Shown here one piece after another: positions 25,516 through 33,853 of a DNA stretch of 41,238 nt. This DNA comes from Crocinitomicaceae bacterium. Lineage in GTDB: Bacteria > Bacteroidota > Bacteroidia > Flavobacteriales_D > Crocinitomicaceae. The stretch lies in NCBI GenBank assembly GCA_025210175.1, contig JAOASF010000063.1, forward strand, positions 1 to 41,238. The letters run 5' to 3'. A model generated the notes under the pieces. It saw only the letters and a list, made by a program, of their open reading frames with translations. It ran no database searches and was not told the origin of the DNA. The stretch's first letter is position 1. Each line of letters begins with the position of its first letter. Made by a program: the position numbers and the translations under genes.

Positions 25516-25556
25516 GATGGTGTCAACTTCCGCTGCAAAGAAACCTAAAACTGATC

Positions 25557-26060
25557 TTAATTATGGAAAAAACTTGCCAAAATCTCAACGAAATTTGGCA
25601 TTTCGATATTGGTAGACGTGGAAACTTTCAATTTTGAATCGTCTACTTTGTCGCTCGGTACTTCCTCCACCTTGGTGCGGATATTCACCGAAATATCTTC
25701 AGTTTCGTTATTCCCCACCTTGAATTGACCTTTGTTCATTGTAGAAACGATCTCGATGATTTTGTCTACCGTGATTTTGTCTTTGTCAAATGAAATTTTC
25801 GCTGTGTTCATTGCACGACCTTCCTCAAACTCGAATTCGCACGACTCAATAGCCTGAGTAGCTGCCAACTCTTTGCGAATGGAACCACCACAACCCATTA
25901 CACAGGTCATGCCTTCAATTTCAAGCGTTAACAGTCGATTCCCCTTAACAGGTTCAGCGGCTTTCACTTCATTTTGAGCGGTATTTGCCTCGGGAGTAGC
26001 TTCCGAACAGGAAACAGAAATTAAGGCAATAACTAACGTAAAGGCGAACAATCGATTCAT
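25557..26060 (-). CDS. Lipoprotein with heavy-metal-associated (HMA) domain
   Basis: A 167-aa exported protein. The signal peptide ends at Cys18 (VIALISVSCSEA), giving a lipoprotein. After a Glu/Ala-rich linker comes an HMA-like domain (about residues 43-115) with LTLEIEGMTCVMGCGGSIRKEL and the closing DKITVDKIIEIVSTMNKG. The metal site is CVMGC (Cys53, Cys57), a CxxxC spacing instead of the usual CxxC of copper chaperones. A ~50-residue tail follows. It probably binds a soft metal such as copper at the envelope, or mediates a protein contact using the same fold. No efflux pump is next to it. Confidence 0.85.
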   Translation of the reverse strand: MNRLFAFTLVIALISVSCSEATPEANTAQNEVKAAEPVKGNRLLTLEIEGMTCVMGCGGSIRKELAATQAIESCEFEFEEGRAMNTAKISFDKDKITVDKIIEIVSTMNKGQFKVGNNETEDISVNIRTKVEEVPSDKVDDSKLKVSTSTNIEMPNFVEILASFFHN

Positions 26061-26179
26061 TTGGTAATTAATTGCACAAATATTACAATTCTTTTTTCAC
26101 AATTTAAAATAAAGTTTCCCTTGCACTATACAAGTCTACTCCCATCCGCAAAATGACTGGCTAAATCTCACTAATTGTG

Positions 26180-26187
26180 TAGCTTTG
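26180..26187 (+). promoter_or_regulatory. Candidate -7 promoter box (TAGCTTTG) for engB
   Basis: TAGCTTTG is a full match to TAnnTTTG, placed 19 bp before the GTG start at 26207. No -33 match was found. Confidence 0.4.
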
Positions 26188-26206
26188 TGCCTTTAAAGTT
26201 TGAGAC

Positions 26207-26809
26207 GTGGAAATAAAGCAAGCCGAGTTTGTTATCAGTAATAGTGATCCAAAGAAAATCCCAACCGATAAGGTGGAATATGCTTTCATCGGGCGATCAA
26301 ATGTTGGTAAGTCGAGCTTGATCAACATGCTCACCAACCATAAAAAATTAGCGAAGACTTCGGCTCGTCCGGGTAAAACACAATTGATCAATCATTTTTT
26401 AATCAATCAAGATTGGTATTTGGTCGATTTACCGGGATACGGTTACGCCAAGGCCTCTAAAAGTGCCCGGTCGACTTGGGAGCGTTTCATAGCTGATTAC
26501 CTTTTGGACAGCAAGCAACTGGCGAATGTTTTTGTTCTATTAGACTGTCGCCACGAACCACAGAAAATAGACATGGAGTTCATGAACTGGTGTGGCGAAA
26601 AAGGCATTCCTTTCTCCATGGTTTTCACGAAGGTCGACAAGTTATCTAGCTCCGCCCTTCAAAAAAATGTGGCCAAATACAAAAAGGAAATGTTGAAACA
26701 ATGGGCCGAAATTCCACCTGTTTTTATGACTTCAAGCGATTCTAGTTTTGGTCGTGAAAAACTATTAAACTACATCGATCAAATCAACAAAGCACTGAAA
26801 AACGGCTAA
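26207..26809 (+). CDS. engB: Ribosome biogenesis GTP-binding protein EngB/YsxC (YihA)
   Basis: A 200-aa TRAFAC GTPase required for assembly of the large ribosomal subunit. Motifs: G1 GRSNVGKSS (29-37), G2 region [10 protein letters not shown]3 [12 protein letters not shown]4 TKVDK, and a SSDSSFG-type G5 segment. Length is standard for the family. It starts with GTG (26207-26209), giving [11 protein letters not shown], which is the usual N-terminus; no upstream ATG fits. The stop region overlaps the stop of the converging TfoX-like gene by 4 bp. Confidence 0.97.
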   Translation: MEIKQAEFVISNSDPKKIPTDKVEYAFIGRSNVGKSSLINMLTNHKKLAKTSARPGKTQLINHFLINQDWYLVDLPGYGYAKASKSARSTWERFIADYLLDSKQLANVFVLLDCRHEPQKIDMEFMNWCGEKGIPFSMVFTKVDKLSSSALQKNVAKYKKEMLKQWAEIPPVFMTSSDSSFGREKLLNYIDQINKALKNG

Positions 26810-27153
26810 TCTTTCAGGGTTTCGTTGAACTTCAAACAAGCTTTTAGCCAATAATCCAGTTCCTCTTCTCGGTCCAAGGCTTCCAAGCCAATGAAAAGAT
26901 ATCCTTTCATGGTCCGTCCGGTAAAGTCCATGGGGTAGACGCCTTCTTTACCCAGTGCCTGTTGGGCAAACTCCTCGCCTACTCGAATCATCAAGACATG
27001 GAGTTCTCTCTTTTTATTATAAATGGGGCCACATAGCATCTTTCCATTGACCATAAAACACAAGCCTCCCATCATTTTTTTAGCTTCAAAATCGACTCCT
27101 AACCTGACTAAGGTACTCTCTACTCTTTCTGCTAAAAATGCATCGTATGCCAT
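26806..27153 (-). CDS. TfoX/Sxy N-terminal domain protein
   Basis: A 115-aa single-domain protein. The text [18 protein letters not shown], followed by [18 protein letters not shown] and a terminal [12 protein letters not shown], matches the TfoX N-terminal domain. In gamma-proteobacteria TfoX/Sxy co-activates competence genes. The stand-alone N-terminal domain in Bacteroidota has no known role, so a competence function should not be assumed. No signal peptide is present. It converges on engB. Confidence 0.85.
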   Translation of the reverse strand: MAYDAFLAERVESTLVRLGVDFEAKKMMGGLCFMVNGKMLCGPIYNKKRELHVLMIRVGEEFAQQALGKEGVYPMDFTGRTMKGYLFIGLEALDREEELDYWLKACLKFNETLKD

Positions 27154-27221
27154 GTCCTCGGAAAATTAAATGAAATACGATTTTACAAAAATTCCTTACT
27201 ATTGTTCAAAACAAAATCACG

Positions 27222-27701
27222 ATGAAAAAGATCTTATTTACGCTGGCTGCCATCACTTTGACAGCAACCTCCTTTTCTCAAGAAGAGAAAAAGGAAGAAC
27301 CAAAAAAAGTGGAAATCCAAAAAGAAGTGAAGGTGGAAATGGTGAATGGTGTGAAGACCTTAACGGTAACAACCCAAGCCAATGGTGAAACCAAAACCGA
27401 GACTTTCACTGGAGAAGAGGCTGATAAAAAATTGGCTGAATTAGACCAAGAAGCAGAAAAAGCGCGAGAAGCAGCCGAAAAGGACCCGAACAAGAAAGTC
27501 AAAATCAAAAAGGAAATCAATATCGAAGAAAATGAAGGTGAAAAGGAAGCCAATATAGAGAAGGAGGTGAAAGTAGAAGAAAAAAATGGTGAGCTGACAC
27601 TAACCATCATCACTAGGGAAAAGGGTCAAGAAAAAGAAGAGGTTTTTACCGGTGAAGCCGCCAAGAAAAAACTAAAAGAACTCGAAAACGAAAATCAATA
27701 A
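27222..27701 (+). CDS. Secreted Lys/Glu-rich protein with an internal duplication
   Basis: A 159-aa protein with a signal peptide (MKKILFTLAAITLTATSFSQ) and a mature part made almost wholly of Lys, Glu, Thr and Val. It contains two copies of one ~50-residue unit: KEVKVEMVNGVKTLTVTTQ ... TETFTGEEADKKLAELD (about residues 34-75) and KEVKVEEKNGELTLTIITR ... EEVFTGEAAKKKLKELE (about 114-156), joined by a charged helix. The pattern strand-turn-strand then a short helix suggests two small beta-hairpin plus helix domains. Probably periplasmic; function unknown. A terminator follows 4 bp after the stop codon. Confidence 0.75.
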   Translation: MKKILFTLAAITLTATSFSQEEKKEEPKKVEIQKEVKVEMVNGVKTLTVTTQANGETKTETFTGEEADKKLAELDQEAEKAREAAEKDPNKKVKIKKEINIEENEGEKEANIEKEVKVEEKNGELTLTIITREKGQEKEEVFTGEAAKKKLKELENENQ

Positions 27702-27705
27702 ACAA

Positions 27706-27734
27706 AAAAGTCCCTCCGTAACGAAGGGACTTTT
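27706..27734. terminator. Bidirectional Rho-independent terminator
   Basis: AAAAGTCCCT (27706-27715) pairs with AGGGACTTTT (27725-27734), with a small CG-TAA-CG step in the loop. A and T runs on both sides let it serve both the Lys/Glu-rich gene (plus) and rplY (minus), which converge here. Confidence 0.85.
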
Positions 27735-27753
27735 CTTATAGAAAGAATCTTTC

Positions 27754-28371
27754 TTATTCTGCTGCTGGAGCTTCTGCTGCTGGTGTAGCACCTTCTTCCT
27801 CCTCATCATCTCCTGAATCATCAACCGATCCACGAGCTCTGTTAACAGCAACTACAACTGCGTTATGCGGATCCAAGAAACGCAATTTATCGTTTGCGAT
27901 ATCTTTGATACGAGTCGACTGACCAATACGCAATTTAGTAATGTCAATAACGATTGCCTCTGGCAAATCAGCTGGCAAAGCTTGAACGTTCAAACGACGG
28001 AAAACTTGCATCAATTTACCTCCGTTCATAACACCACGAGAGTTTCCTGTCAAACGAACTGGCAAACCAACTTTTACTGGCTTGTTTTCGTTCAATTCCA
28101 AGAAATCAACGTGCTCGATAGTATCCTTCAATGGGTGAGACTGCATTTCTTGGATAATACCAACCGCTTTCTTACCATCAATGTCCAATTCAATTTGGAA
28201 TACATCTGGTGAGTAAACGATTTTATCCAAATCAACTGCCTTTATAGAAAAGTGTGTTTGCTCACCTTGTCCATAAAGTACACAAGGAACCAAACCTGCT
28301 AAGCGAAGAGCTTTGGAATCCTTCTTCCCTACGTTCGTACGAAGCGAACCGCTCAATTGTACTTTTTTCAT
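27754..28371 (-). CDS. rplY: 50S ribosomal protein L25 (general stress protein CTC type)
   Basis: A 205-aa long-form L25 that binds 5S rRNA. The N-terminal L25 domain (about 1-90) has LRTNVGKKDSKALRLAGLVPCVLYG, and the C-terminal CTC (TL5-like) beta domain follows (about 95-185), with VRLTGNSRGVMNGGKLMQV and LRIGQSTRIKDI. An acidic, Ala/Glu-rich tail ends the protein (DDEEEEGATPAAEAPAAE). This is the usual Bacteroidota form. It lies 19 bp after prs, the standard prs-rplY order, and ends at a shared terminator. Confidence 0.97.
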   Translation of the reverse strand: MKKVQLSGSLRTNVGKKDSKALRLAGLVPCVLYGQGEQTHFSIKAVDLDKIVYSPDVFQIELDIDGKKAVGIIQEMQSHPLKDTIEHVDFLELNENKPVKVGLPVRLTGNSRGVMNGGKLMQVFRRLNVQALPADLPEAIVIDITKLRIGQSTRIKDIANDKLRFLDPHNAVVVAVNRARGSVDDSGDDEEEEGATPAAEAPAAE

Positions 28372-28390
28372 TAGTATATTATTAAAGTAT

Positions 28391-29326
28391 TTACGAAACT
28401 ACAAAGTGTGAACTGATGGATTGATTGTTAACCAAACGTCGAATAACATCGGCAAACAAATCAGCTACAGTTAACACACGGATTTTATCACTTTTTTGTT
28501 TCAAAGGAATGGTATCCGTAACAACCAATTCTGTCAAGCGAGATTTTTCAATGCGCTCGTATGCTGGACCACTCAATACTGCATGCGTACAGAAAGCGCG
28601 AACACTTTTTGCTCCTCTTTCCATAAACAAATCTGCCGCTGCAGTTAATGTTCCTGCTGTATCGCACATATCGTCAACCAAGATCACGTCCTTGCCTTCA
28701 ACATCTCCAATCACAGTCATCTCAGCCACTTCATTAGGCTTGCGACGGTGCTTGTGACAAAGAGCCAAACTCAATTCCAATTTCTTCGCATAAGAATTCG
28801 CTCTTTTGGCACCCCCTGCGTCAGGAGCAGCCATAATCAGGTTTCCTGTATTCAATCGCTCCAATTCGTGCATGAAAATAGTAGACGCAAAAAGGTGATC
28901 TACAGGCACTTCAAAGAAACCTTGAATCTGATCAGCATGAAGGTCCATTGTGATGATACGGTCAACTCCAGCAGACATTAACATGTTGGCAATCAATTTG
29001 GCACCGATTGCTACACGCGGTTTGTCTTTGCGATCTTGACGCGCGAAACCAAAGTAAGGAACCACCACAATGATTTTACGAGCTGAAGCTCTTCTTGCGG
29101 CATCCACCATCAGCAATAATTCAAAAAGATTTTCTGTGGGAGGCATCGTACTTTGCACCAAGAAAACATCCTTACCACGCACTGTTTCTTCAAATGACGG
29201 TTGGAATTCGCCGTCGCTGAACTCCATAACTTTTACATCTCCTAATGAAACACCGTATGATTTGGCAATGTTTTCAGCCAAATCCATGGATGCTCTTCCT
29301 GCAAATATTTTAACGCCTATAGACAT
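28391..29326 (-). CDS. prs: Ribose-phosphate pyrophosphokinase (PRPP synthetase)
   Basis: A 311-aa enzyme (from ATG 29326) that makes PRPP from ribose-5-phosphate and ATP for nucleotide, His and Trp synthesis. It shows the FSDGEFQP segment, the PYFGFARQDRK catalytic region (90-100), metal-binding DLHADQIQGFF (128-138) and the PRPP-binding loop VDDMCDTAGT (217-226). The frame is open to an ATG at 29359, but the extra 11 residues are atypical; MSIGVKIFAGRAS is the normal start. It is co-transcribed with rplY. Confidence 0.97.
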   Translation of the reverse strand: MSIGVKIFAGRASMDLAENIAKSYGVSLGDVKVMEFSDGEFQPSFEETVRGKDVFLVQSTMPPTENLFELLLMVDAARRASARKIIVVVPYFGFARQDRKDKPRVAIGAKLIANMLMSAGVDRIITMDLHADQIQGFFEVPVDHLFASTIFMHELERLNTGNLIMAAPDAGGAKRANSYAKKLELSLALCHKHRRKPNEVAEMTVIGDVEGKDVILVDDMCDTAGTLTAAADLFMERGAKSVRAFCTHAVLSGPAYERIEKSRLTELVVTDTIPLKQKSDKIRVLTVADLFADVIRRLVNNQSISSHFVVS

Positions 29327-29434
29327 ATTTAACTTTTTGAGGGTGCAAAGATAGTTCAAATATCCTGAACCTTAAAAACTAATTCGCTCTAAATCGAGCT
29401 CGCAAAATTAGTCGATTTCTCCTATCTTCGAATC

Positions 29435-30145
29435 ATGTGTTATTCGGCAGCTTTGACCTCCAAGAACGTGGACCTTAAAGAGAAGTACAAAAAGAAAATT
29501 CCGACAGATTTGATGGAAGAGCCCCTCTTTCATGTACATGGTTTTAGTTTTCCGTATTGGCGCGTACTTACTCGTCATGAGGATATTCAGCTCATGCGCT
29601 GGGGACTGGTGCCCAGTTGGTATCAAGGCCCTAACCACAACGAAATGGCCGGCATGACCCTCAATGCTCGAGCAGAAAGTATACGCGAAAAAGCTTCTTT
29701 TCGGCACCTGATTGGCAGTCAACATTGCATTGTTCCCATGAACGGATTCTACGAATATCAGACCAATGGGAAGGAAAAAAAACCATTTTTTGTTTTTCCT
29801 TCTGAAGGAGATCTTTTTTCAATGGCTGGTATTTACGACTCTTACTTGGATAAGTCTACTGGGGAAATTCTTACCTCCTTTTCAGTCATAACTTGTGAAG
29901 CCAATGAACTTATGGCTGATATTCACAATTCCAAAAAACGGATGCCTGTATTATTAGATGAGGCAGGACAAGATCTTTGGTTAAACGAACCTACGAAAAC
30001 AGACCACTTACTTGTTCCTTCTCCCAACGAATGGCTTTCTGCACACCCTGTAGATGCGAAAATATTGAAGAGTGCAGACCACAATAGCCCCAGAGCACAA
30101 CAGAAATTTGACCCTCCCAAGTACGAACAAGGAAGTTTGTTCTAG
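29435..30145 (+). CDS. SRAP-domain protein (YedK/HMCES-type abasic-site sensor)
   Basis: A 236-aa SOS-response-associated peptidase-family protein. The catalytic Cys2 is exposed after Met removal (MCYSAAL), and the other active-site residues are in place: Asn77 in LNARAES, Glu107 in NGFYEYQ and His164 in IHNSKKRMPVLL. These proteins form a thiazolidine crosslink to abasic sites in single-stranded DNA, protecting them during replication; crosslink reversal uses the Glu/His pair. Length is typical. The stop overlaps the stop of the converging small secreted-protein gene by 4 bp. No LexA-type box was looked for in detail. Confidence 0.93.
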   Translation: MCYSAALTSKNVDLKEKYKKKIPTDLMEEPLFHVHGFSFPYWRVLTRHEDIQLMRWGLVPSWYQGPNHNEMAGMTLNARAESIREKASFRHLIGSQHCIVPMNGFYEYQTNGKEKKPFFVFPSEGDLFSMAGIYDSYLDKSTGEILTSFSVITCEANELMADIHNSKKRMPVLLDEAGQDLWLNEPTKTDHLLVPSPNEWLSAHPVDAKILKSADHNSPRAQQKFDPPKYEQGSLF

Positions 30146-30669
30146 TTCTGTTTTTTGATTTTTATATCTCGCTGATTGATCAGCACAAAACGCAAGGAAA
30201 CAAACAGGATATTGGTTGGAAAATCAACCGCAGGTCTGGTCATGAGGTGACAACCCGTTTGCAAGTGCAATTGCCATATTTTATAACCAATTACCGGACA
30301 AATGCCCACTCTCGTGCTTGAAAAATCGGTTCGATAAACAAAATTTGCCCCATACGTTAAATTCAACCTGCCTTGTTTGAACCAGTAACCTACATCGTAG
30401 CCCAGCACGTTGCGAAAGAAGTTATAATTGAACCCCATGTGGGCAGCGTGGGTAACATTTTTGATCAGCCTTACCCGCTTGTATTGTCCCTCCATACCAA
30501 ACTCCAGGGTATTATAAAGCCCTTTTTGTAGCCCCACATAAGGTCCCGACTGCGTTACTGTAACCTTGGGCAAGGAGAATTTTTTCTTTTTTCGATCCAA
30601 AACTTCTTGACTCGTAGCCGTTGTAAACCAAAACAATACAAGCAACAGCAGACTAATCCCCTTGTCCAT
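30142..30669 (-). CDS. Small secreted, probably outer-membrane, protein of unknown function
   Basis: From the ATG at 30669 this is a 175-aa protein with a signal peptide (GISLLLLVLFWFTTATSQ). The frame is open to 30711, but the 14 extra residues fall in the cvpA gene and spoil the signal peptide. The mature part has alternating polar/hydrophobic strands (NVTHAAHMGFNYNFFRNVLGYDVGYWF, LNLTYGANFVYRTDF) like a small 8-strand barrel, and ends in a basic tail. I cannot name the family. The start overlaps the end of cvpA by 17 bp, so translation is probably coupled. Confidence 0.7.
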   Translation of the reverse strand: MDKGISLLLLVLFWFTTATSQEVLDRKKKKFSLPKVTVTQSGPYVGLQKGLYNTLEFGMEGQYKRVRLIKNVTHAAHMGFNYNFFRNVLGYDVGYWFKQGRLNLTYGANFVYRTDFSSTRVGICPVIGYKIWQLHLQTGCHLMTRPAVDFPTNILFVSLRFVLINQRDIKIKKQN

Positions 30670-31294
30670 ATTCCTGGTGTATTCTATAAATCTCTTTGGC
30701 ATCTGATGCATCTATTCCAAGGCTGTCTGCCACCTCCTTGGCGCGCAGTATTTGTTCTACAGTGAGACCTGTTTCCTCCTTCTCTTCCTTTAACGCATTT
30801 TGTAAGAAAATCGTGCTCGATGAAATACCTGGAATGGTGTTTTTACCTAAATCTTGTATTGGATGATATAGTATCGACTTCTCCTTGATATCCGTTTTCA
30901 CCCAATGCTTTCTTTCATCGAAGGATTCGAACAAAATCAAAATAACGCTCAAAATGTAAACCATTTTAACCATGGAGAAAACGATTCCCGCGACTTTATT
31001 AAGCGGTGATAACAAGGTAATAGTGAGCATCTTTTCAATCACCTTTCCCAAAAAGTACACGCCAGCACCTACTGCTAAAAAGGTGACTAAAAAGGCAACA
31101 GGCGTAAGATACAAATGATCCAAATCAAATTCATTGGTCAGTTTTCTCTCCGCAAAATGCGAAAAATTCAAGGCCGCATACAAACCTACTAACAGAGCCA
31201 ATAAGGTGAATAGTTCAATGACAAACCCTTTCTTGAAGCCAACCCAGGCGGCATAACAAAGGGGAATCAGTAAGACTATGTCGATGACATTCAT
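30653..31294 (-). CDS. CvpA-family membrane protein
   Basis: A 213-aa inner-membrane protein with four helices: about residues 5-20 (VLLIPLCYAAWVGFKKG), 27-46 (ELFTLLALLVGLYAALNF), 63-86 and 101-122. The start DIVLLIPLCYAAWVGFKKGFV is the classic CvpA opening. A cytoplasmic C-terminal tail follows. CvpA is linked to colicin V production in E. coli and more broadly to envelope homeostasis; its molecular role is unclear. In this window it is followed by the small secreted-protein gene with an overlap. Confidence 0.93.
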   Translation of the reverse strand: MNVIDIVLLIPLCYAAWVGFKKGFVIELFTLLALLVGLYAALNFSHFAERKLTNEFDLDHLYLTPVAFLVTFLAVGAGVYFLGKVIEKMLTITLLSPLNKVAGIVFSMVKMVYILSVILILFESFDERKHWVKTDIKEKSILYHPIQDLGKNTIPGISSSTIFLQNALKEEKEETGLTVEQILRAKEVADSLGIDASDAKEIYRIHQEYGQGD

Positions 31295-31309
31295 TTTTCA
31301 AAAATAAAA

Positions 31310-31337
31310 AGCCATCCGCTCCTTCGAACAGATGGCT
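31310..31337 (-). terminator. Rho-independent terminator for the YceI-like gene
   Basis: On the minus strand AGCCATC and GATGGCT form a 7-bp stem around a 14-nt loop, followed by TTTTATTTTTG. It lies 26 bp past the YceI-like stop codon and just before the cvpA start. Confidence 0.75.
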
Positions 31338-31362
31338 CCTTAAAGATTCAAACGTTGTATTG

Positions 31363-32001
31363 TTATTTACAATCGCTTTTTAATGTTGTACTAAAATGCA
31401 AGCCCACTTCCGACCAAAGCTTTGAAACTCCATCAGGACCTGTGTGCAAGTCTTTGCATTCTGCGTTCAATGCATCAATTCCATTCTGCGCATTCCAGTT
31501 GGCCACATCCATCGCCGCGTCGAAAGTAAACACATTGTCTTCGAAGGTGTAGTCTCCTTCCAATTCTCCTGTCATTCCTCCCAAGCTAATTTCGAGGGTA
31601 GCCTTTCCGTTATCGCCCAACATTTTAATCTTGGCCGTAATTTCTTTTGCTCCTATCGTTCCGAAAAACAAGCGTGAAATTTTTTCATTTCTACTCGGGT
31701 CTTGTGATTCAACGCTTTCCGTCTTCATCGTTAAAGTCATCCCCATCAAAATAGAAATGGGGTCGTCCGATTCGGTTAAACCAGTCGCTTCGATTGACGT
31801 AAACGTACCCTTCACTGCTTTTTTCTCTGTGAATTTGTACGATGCCCACTCCAAAACAGTAGTTCCTGGATTGTACGAATAAAAACAAGCAGCTGCTTCT
31901 TCGGTTGGCGTTTCATCTGCCTTATCGCTACCTGAACAACTTGTCAGCCCCAGACTCAGGGCAAATGCACATCCTAATAGTGTATATTTCATCATATCCA
32001 T
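31363..32001 (-). CDS. YceI-like lipoprotein
   Basis: A 212-aa lipoprotein with the lipobox LTSC at residues 19-22 (SLGLTSCSGSD). The mature domain (about 45-205) has LEWASYKFTEKKAVKGTFTSIEATG near the start and LEGDYTFEDNVFTFDAAMDVANWNAQNG near the end. This is the beta-barrel layout of the YceI-like family, which binds isoprenoids or other amphiphiles in the periplasm. The match is by pattern. Two or three in-frame ATGs lie at the start (MDMMKY), so the exact first residue is open. Transcription ends at the terminator just downstream. Confidence 0.82.
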   Translation of the reverse strand: MDMMKYTLLGCAFALSLGLTSCSGSDKADETPTEEAAACFYSYNPGTTVLEWASYKFTEKKAVKGTFTSIEATGLTESDDPISILMGMTLTMKTESVESQDPSRNEKISRLFFGTIGAKEITAKIKMLGDNGKATLEISLGGMTGELEGDYTFEDNVFTFDAAMDVANWNAQNGIDALNAECKDLHTGPDGVSKLWSEVGLHFSTTLKSDCK

Positions 32002-32105
32002 CGATTTTTAATAAAGGTAACAGTTCTGTACAGTTTGGGTTTTTATATTATCAAATTTTATGAAGAAAGATGTTGGGAAAGGCCTATGAAAGTGGGTAGT
32101 TTAAC

Positions 32106-32113
32106 TACTTTTG
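32106..32113 (+). promoter_or_regulatory. Candidate -7 promoter box (TACTTTTG) for the gene pair ending in rseP
   Basis: TACTTTTG matches TAnnTTTG exactly and is only 4 bp before the GTG start at 32118, implying an almost leaderless transcript if used. No -33 partner was seen. Confidence 0.35.
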
Positions 32114-32117
32114 TGCC

Positions 32118-32477
32118 GTGGATTACGATATTGAATTACGCTTTCAAAAGCTAAAAGGAAAATTAGAAGAGCAGTTCGGTGAGGACATGGACGTTCAAGC
32201 CATTTTGTTTTTAATTGGCGTGGATGCTTTGGGGGCAGGATATCGCAAATTCAACAAGCAAGAAAAAACAGACTTACTCCATGTAGCTGTATGTACCTTG
32301 CTAGAGCCAGCTGGTTATTACGAACTCGAAAAACGTGATGAAGACGGTTGGCCTCATTTCAAATTAATAAAGCCACTTCCCAATTTAAATGACCGCGAAC
32401 AGCAACATTTAATCAAAGAAGCGATGTTGGATTTCTTTACGGCTAATGGCATATACGAGGAAGAAAATTTGAATTGA
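32118..32477 (+). CDS. Conserved small protein upstream of rseP, unknown function
   Basis: A 119-aa soluble, mostly helical protein beginning with GTG. It reads DYDIELRFQKLKGKLEEQFGED, then a hydrophobic stretch AILFLIGVDALGAGYRKF and the segment LLHVAVCTLLEPAGYYELEKRDEDGWPHF. I have no family name for it, but its place directly before rseP, and the 38-bp gap, suggest a shared transcript. There is no signal peptide; the middle stretch is too short and polar to be a membrane helix. Confidence 0.8.
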   Translation: MDYDIELRFQKLKGKLEEQFGEDMDVQAILFLIGVDALGAGYRKFNKQEKTDLLHVAVCTLLEPAGYYELEKRDEDGWPHFKLIKPLPNLNDREQQHLIKEAMLDFFTANGIYEEENLN

Positions 32478-32515
32478 AAATTTAACTTTACACAACGCAT
32501 TGATCTAAATCAATT

Positions 32516-33853
32516 ATGGACATTCTAATAAAAGCCTTACAACTCATTCTTTCCCTTTCCATCCTGGTCGTTTTGCACGAGTTTGGGCATTACATTCCAG
32601 CTAAATTGTTCAAAACACGAGTAGAAAAGTTCTACTTGTTTTTCAATTATAAGTTCTCTCTATTCAAAAAGAAAATTGGAGAAACCGAATGGGGAATTGG
32701 TTGGATTCCGCTGGGTGGCTATGTCAAAATTGCTGGTATGATTGATGAAAGTATGGATACTGAGCAAATGAACGCTCCGGCTCAACCTTGGGAATTTAGA
32801 TCGAAACCAGCTTGGCAAAGATTGATCATCATGACAGGTGGCGTAATCGTTAATTTGATCGTTGGTGTTGTTATTTATATAGGCATCGTTGGAACTTGGG
32901 GAGAAGAACAACTGGCTCCAGAAGATATAAAGGCAGGATTGTCCGTAGCCCCAATCATGGAGCAATATGGCTTTCGTACGGGTGACGTAGTCCTTTCTGC
33001 AGACGGTAAAAAGTTAGAAGACGCGCTAGAAGTAAACAAGGAAATCATGTTGCGCAGCGCTACCTCTTTCGAGGTGAAACATCAAGACGGAACCATCGAA
33101 ACCCTGTCTATTTCGGATGACACCGACATGGCTCTTTTCAAGGCAGGTGTTATGCTACCGTTTAATTATAGAATAAAAAGCAACACGGTTGACTCGGTGC
33201 CGCCTAAAGGAAAATCAAATGCAGCGGGATTGTTAATGAAAGGTGATACCATAGTTTCAATCAATGGAGAACCAATTGCGTATTTCGATCAAACCACCAA
33301 AGCCCTTTGGAAAGCCAAGAACAAAACCGTGAATGTTGAAATTCGTCGTGACGGCAAAAGTTTAACGCAAAAAATCAAAGTAACAAAGGAAGGAACGATC
33401 GGATTTTTTCCTCGATTCGAAGAAATTGATGTCGACACCAATAAGATTCAACATGTAGAATATGGGTTTGCAGAAAGTATCGGGAGAGGGACTCATTATG
33501 GTATGCAAACCTTGGGTGACTACATTGGTCAATTGAAATACATCTTCACCAAAAAAGGAGCAAGCTCAATAGGTGGCTTTGTTTCGATCGGCAACTTATT
33601 TCCTGCCACTTGGAATTGGCTAGCTTTCTGGGAAAAAACGGCTCTTATTTCTATTATCCTAGCCTTTATGAATATACTGCCTATTCCAGCATTGGATGGG
33701 GGACATGTTATGTTCTTGCTATACGAAATGATTACCGGAAAAGAAGCTCCTCAAAAAGTTCTGGAATATGCGCAGTACGCAGGAATCATCATCCTTCTTA
33801 CCTTGATGCTTTACGCCAATGGTCTAGACCTGGTGAAAAGCTTTATCAATTAG
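32516..33853 (+). CDS. rseP: RIP zinc metalloprotease RseP (site-2 protease)
   Basis: A 445-aa intramembrane protease. The zinc motif HEFGH is at residues 21-25 in the first helix, and the second metal-binding motif is in NILPIPALDGGHV near the C-terminus. Two PDZ-like segments are readable between them: about 145-180 (YGFRTGDVVLSADGK) and about 235-270 (AAGLLMKGDTIVSINGEP). RseP cuts membrane-bound anti-sigma factors and cleared signal peptides after a first cut. No anti-sigma or sigma gene is nearby. The C-terminal helices YAGIIILLTLMLYANGLDL complete the topology. Confidence 0.95.
   Translation: MDILIKALQLILSLSILVVLHEFGHYIPAKLFKTRVEKFYLFFNYKFSLFKKKIGETEWGIGWIPLGGYVKIAGMIDESMDTEQMNAPAQPWEFRSKPAWQRLIIMTGGVIVNLIVGVVIYIGIVGTWGEEQLAPEDIKAGLSVAPIMEQYGFRTGDVVLSADGKKLEDALEVNKEIMLRSATSFEVKHQDGTIETLSISDDTDMALFKAGVMLPFNYRIKSNTVDSVPPKGKSNAAGLLMKGDTIVSINGEPIAYFDQTTKALWKAKNKTVNVEIRRDGKSLTQKIKVTKEGTIGFFPRFEEIDVDTNKIQHVEYGFAESIGRGTHYGMQTLGDYIGQLKYIFTKKGASSIGGFVSIGNLFPATWNWLAFWEKTALISIILAFMNILPIPALDGGHVMFLLYEMITGKEAPQKVLEYAQYAGIIILLTLMLYANGLDLVKSFIN

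Noticed and set aside
27278-27613. 111-aa Ser/Phe-rich minus-strand frame
   Set aside because: Direct antisense of the Lys/Glu-rich repeats, which produce such frames automatically.
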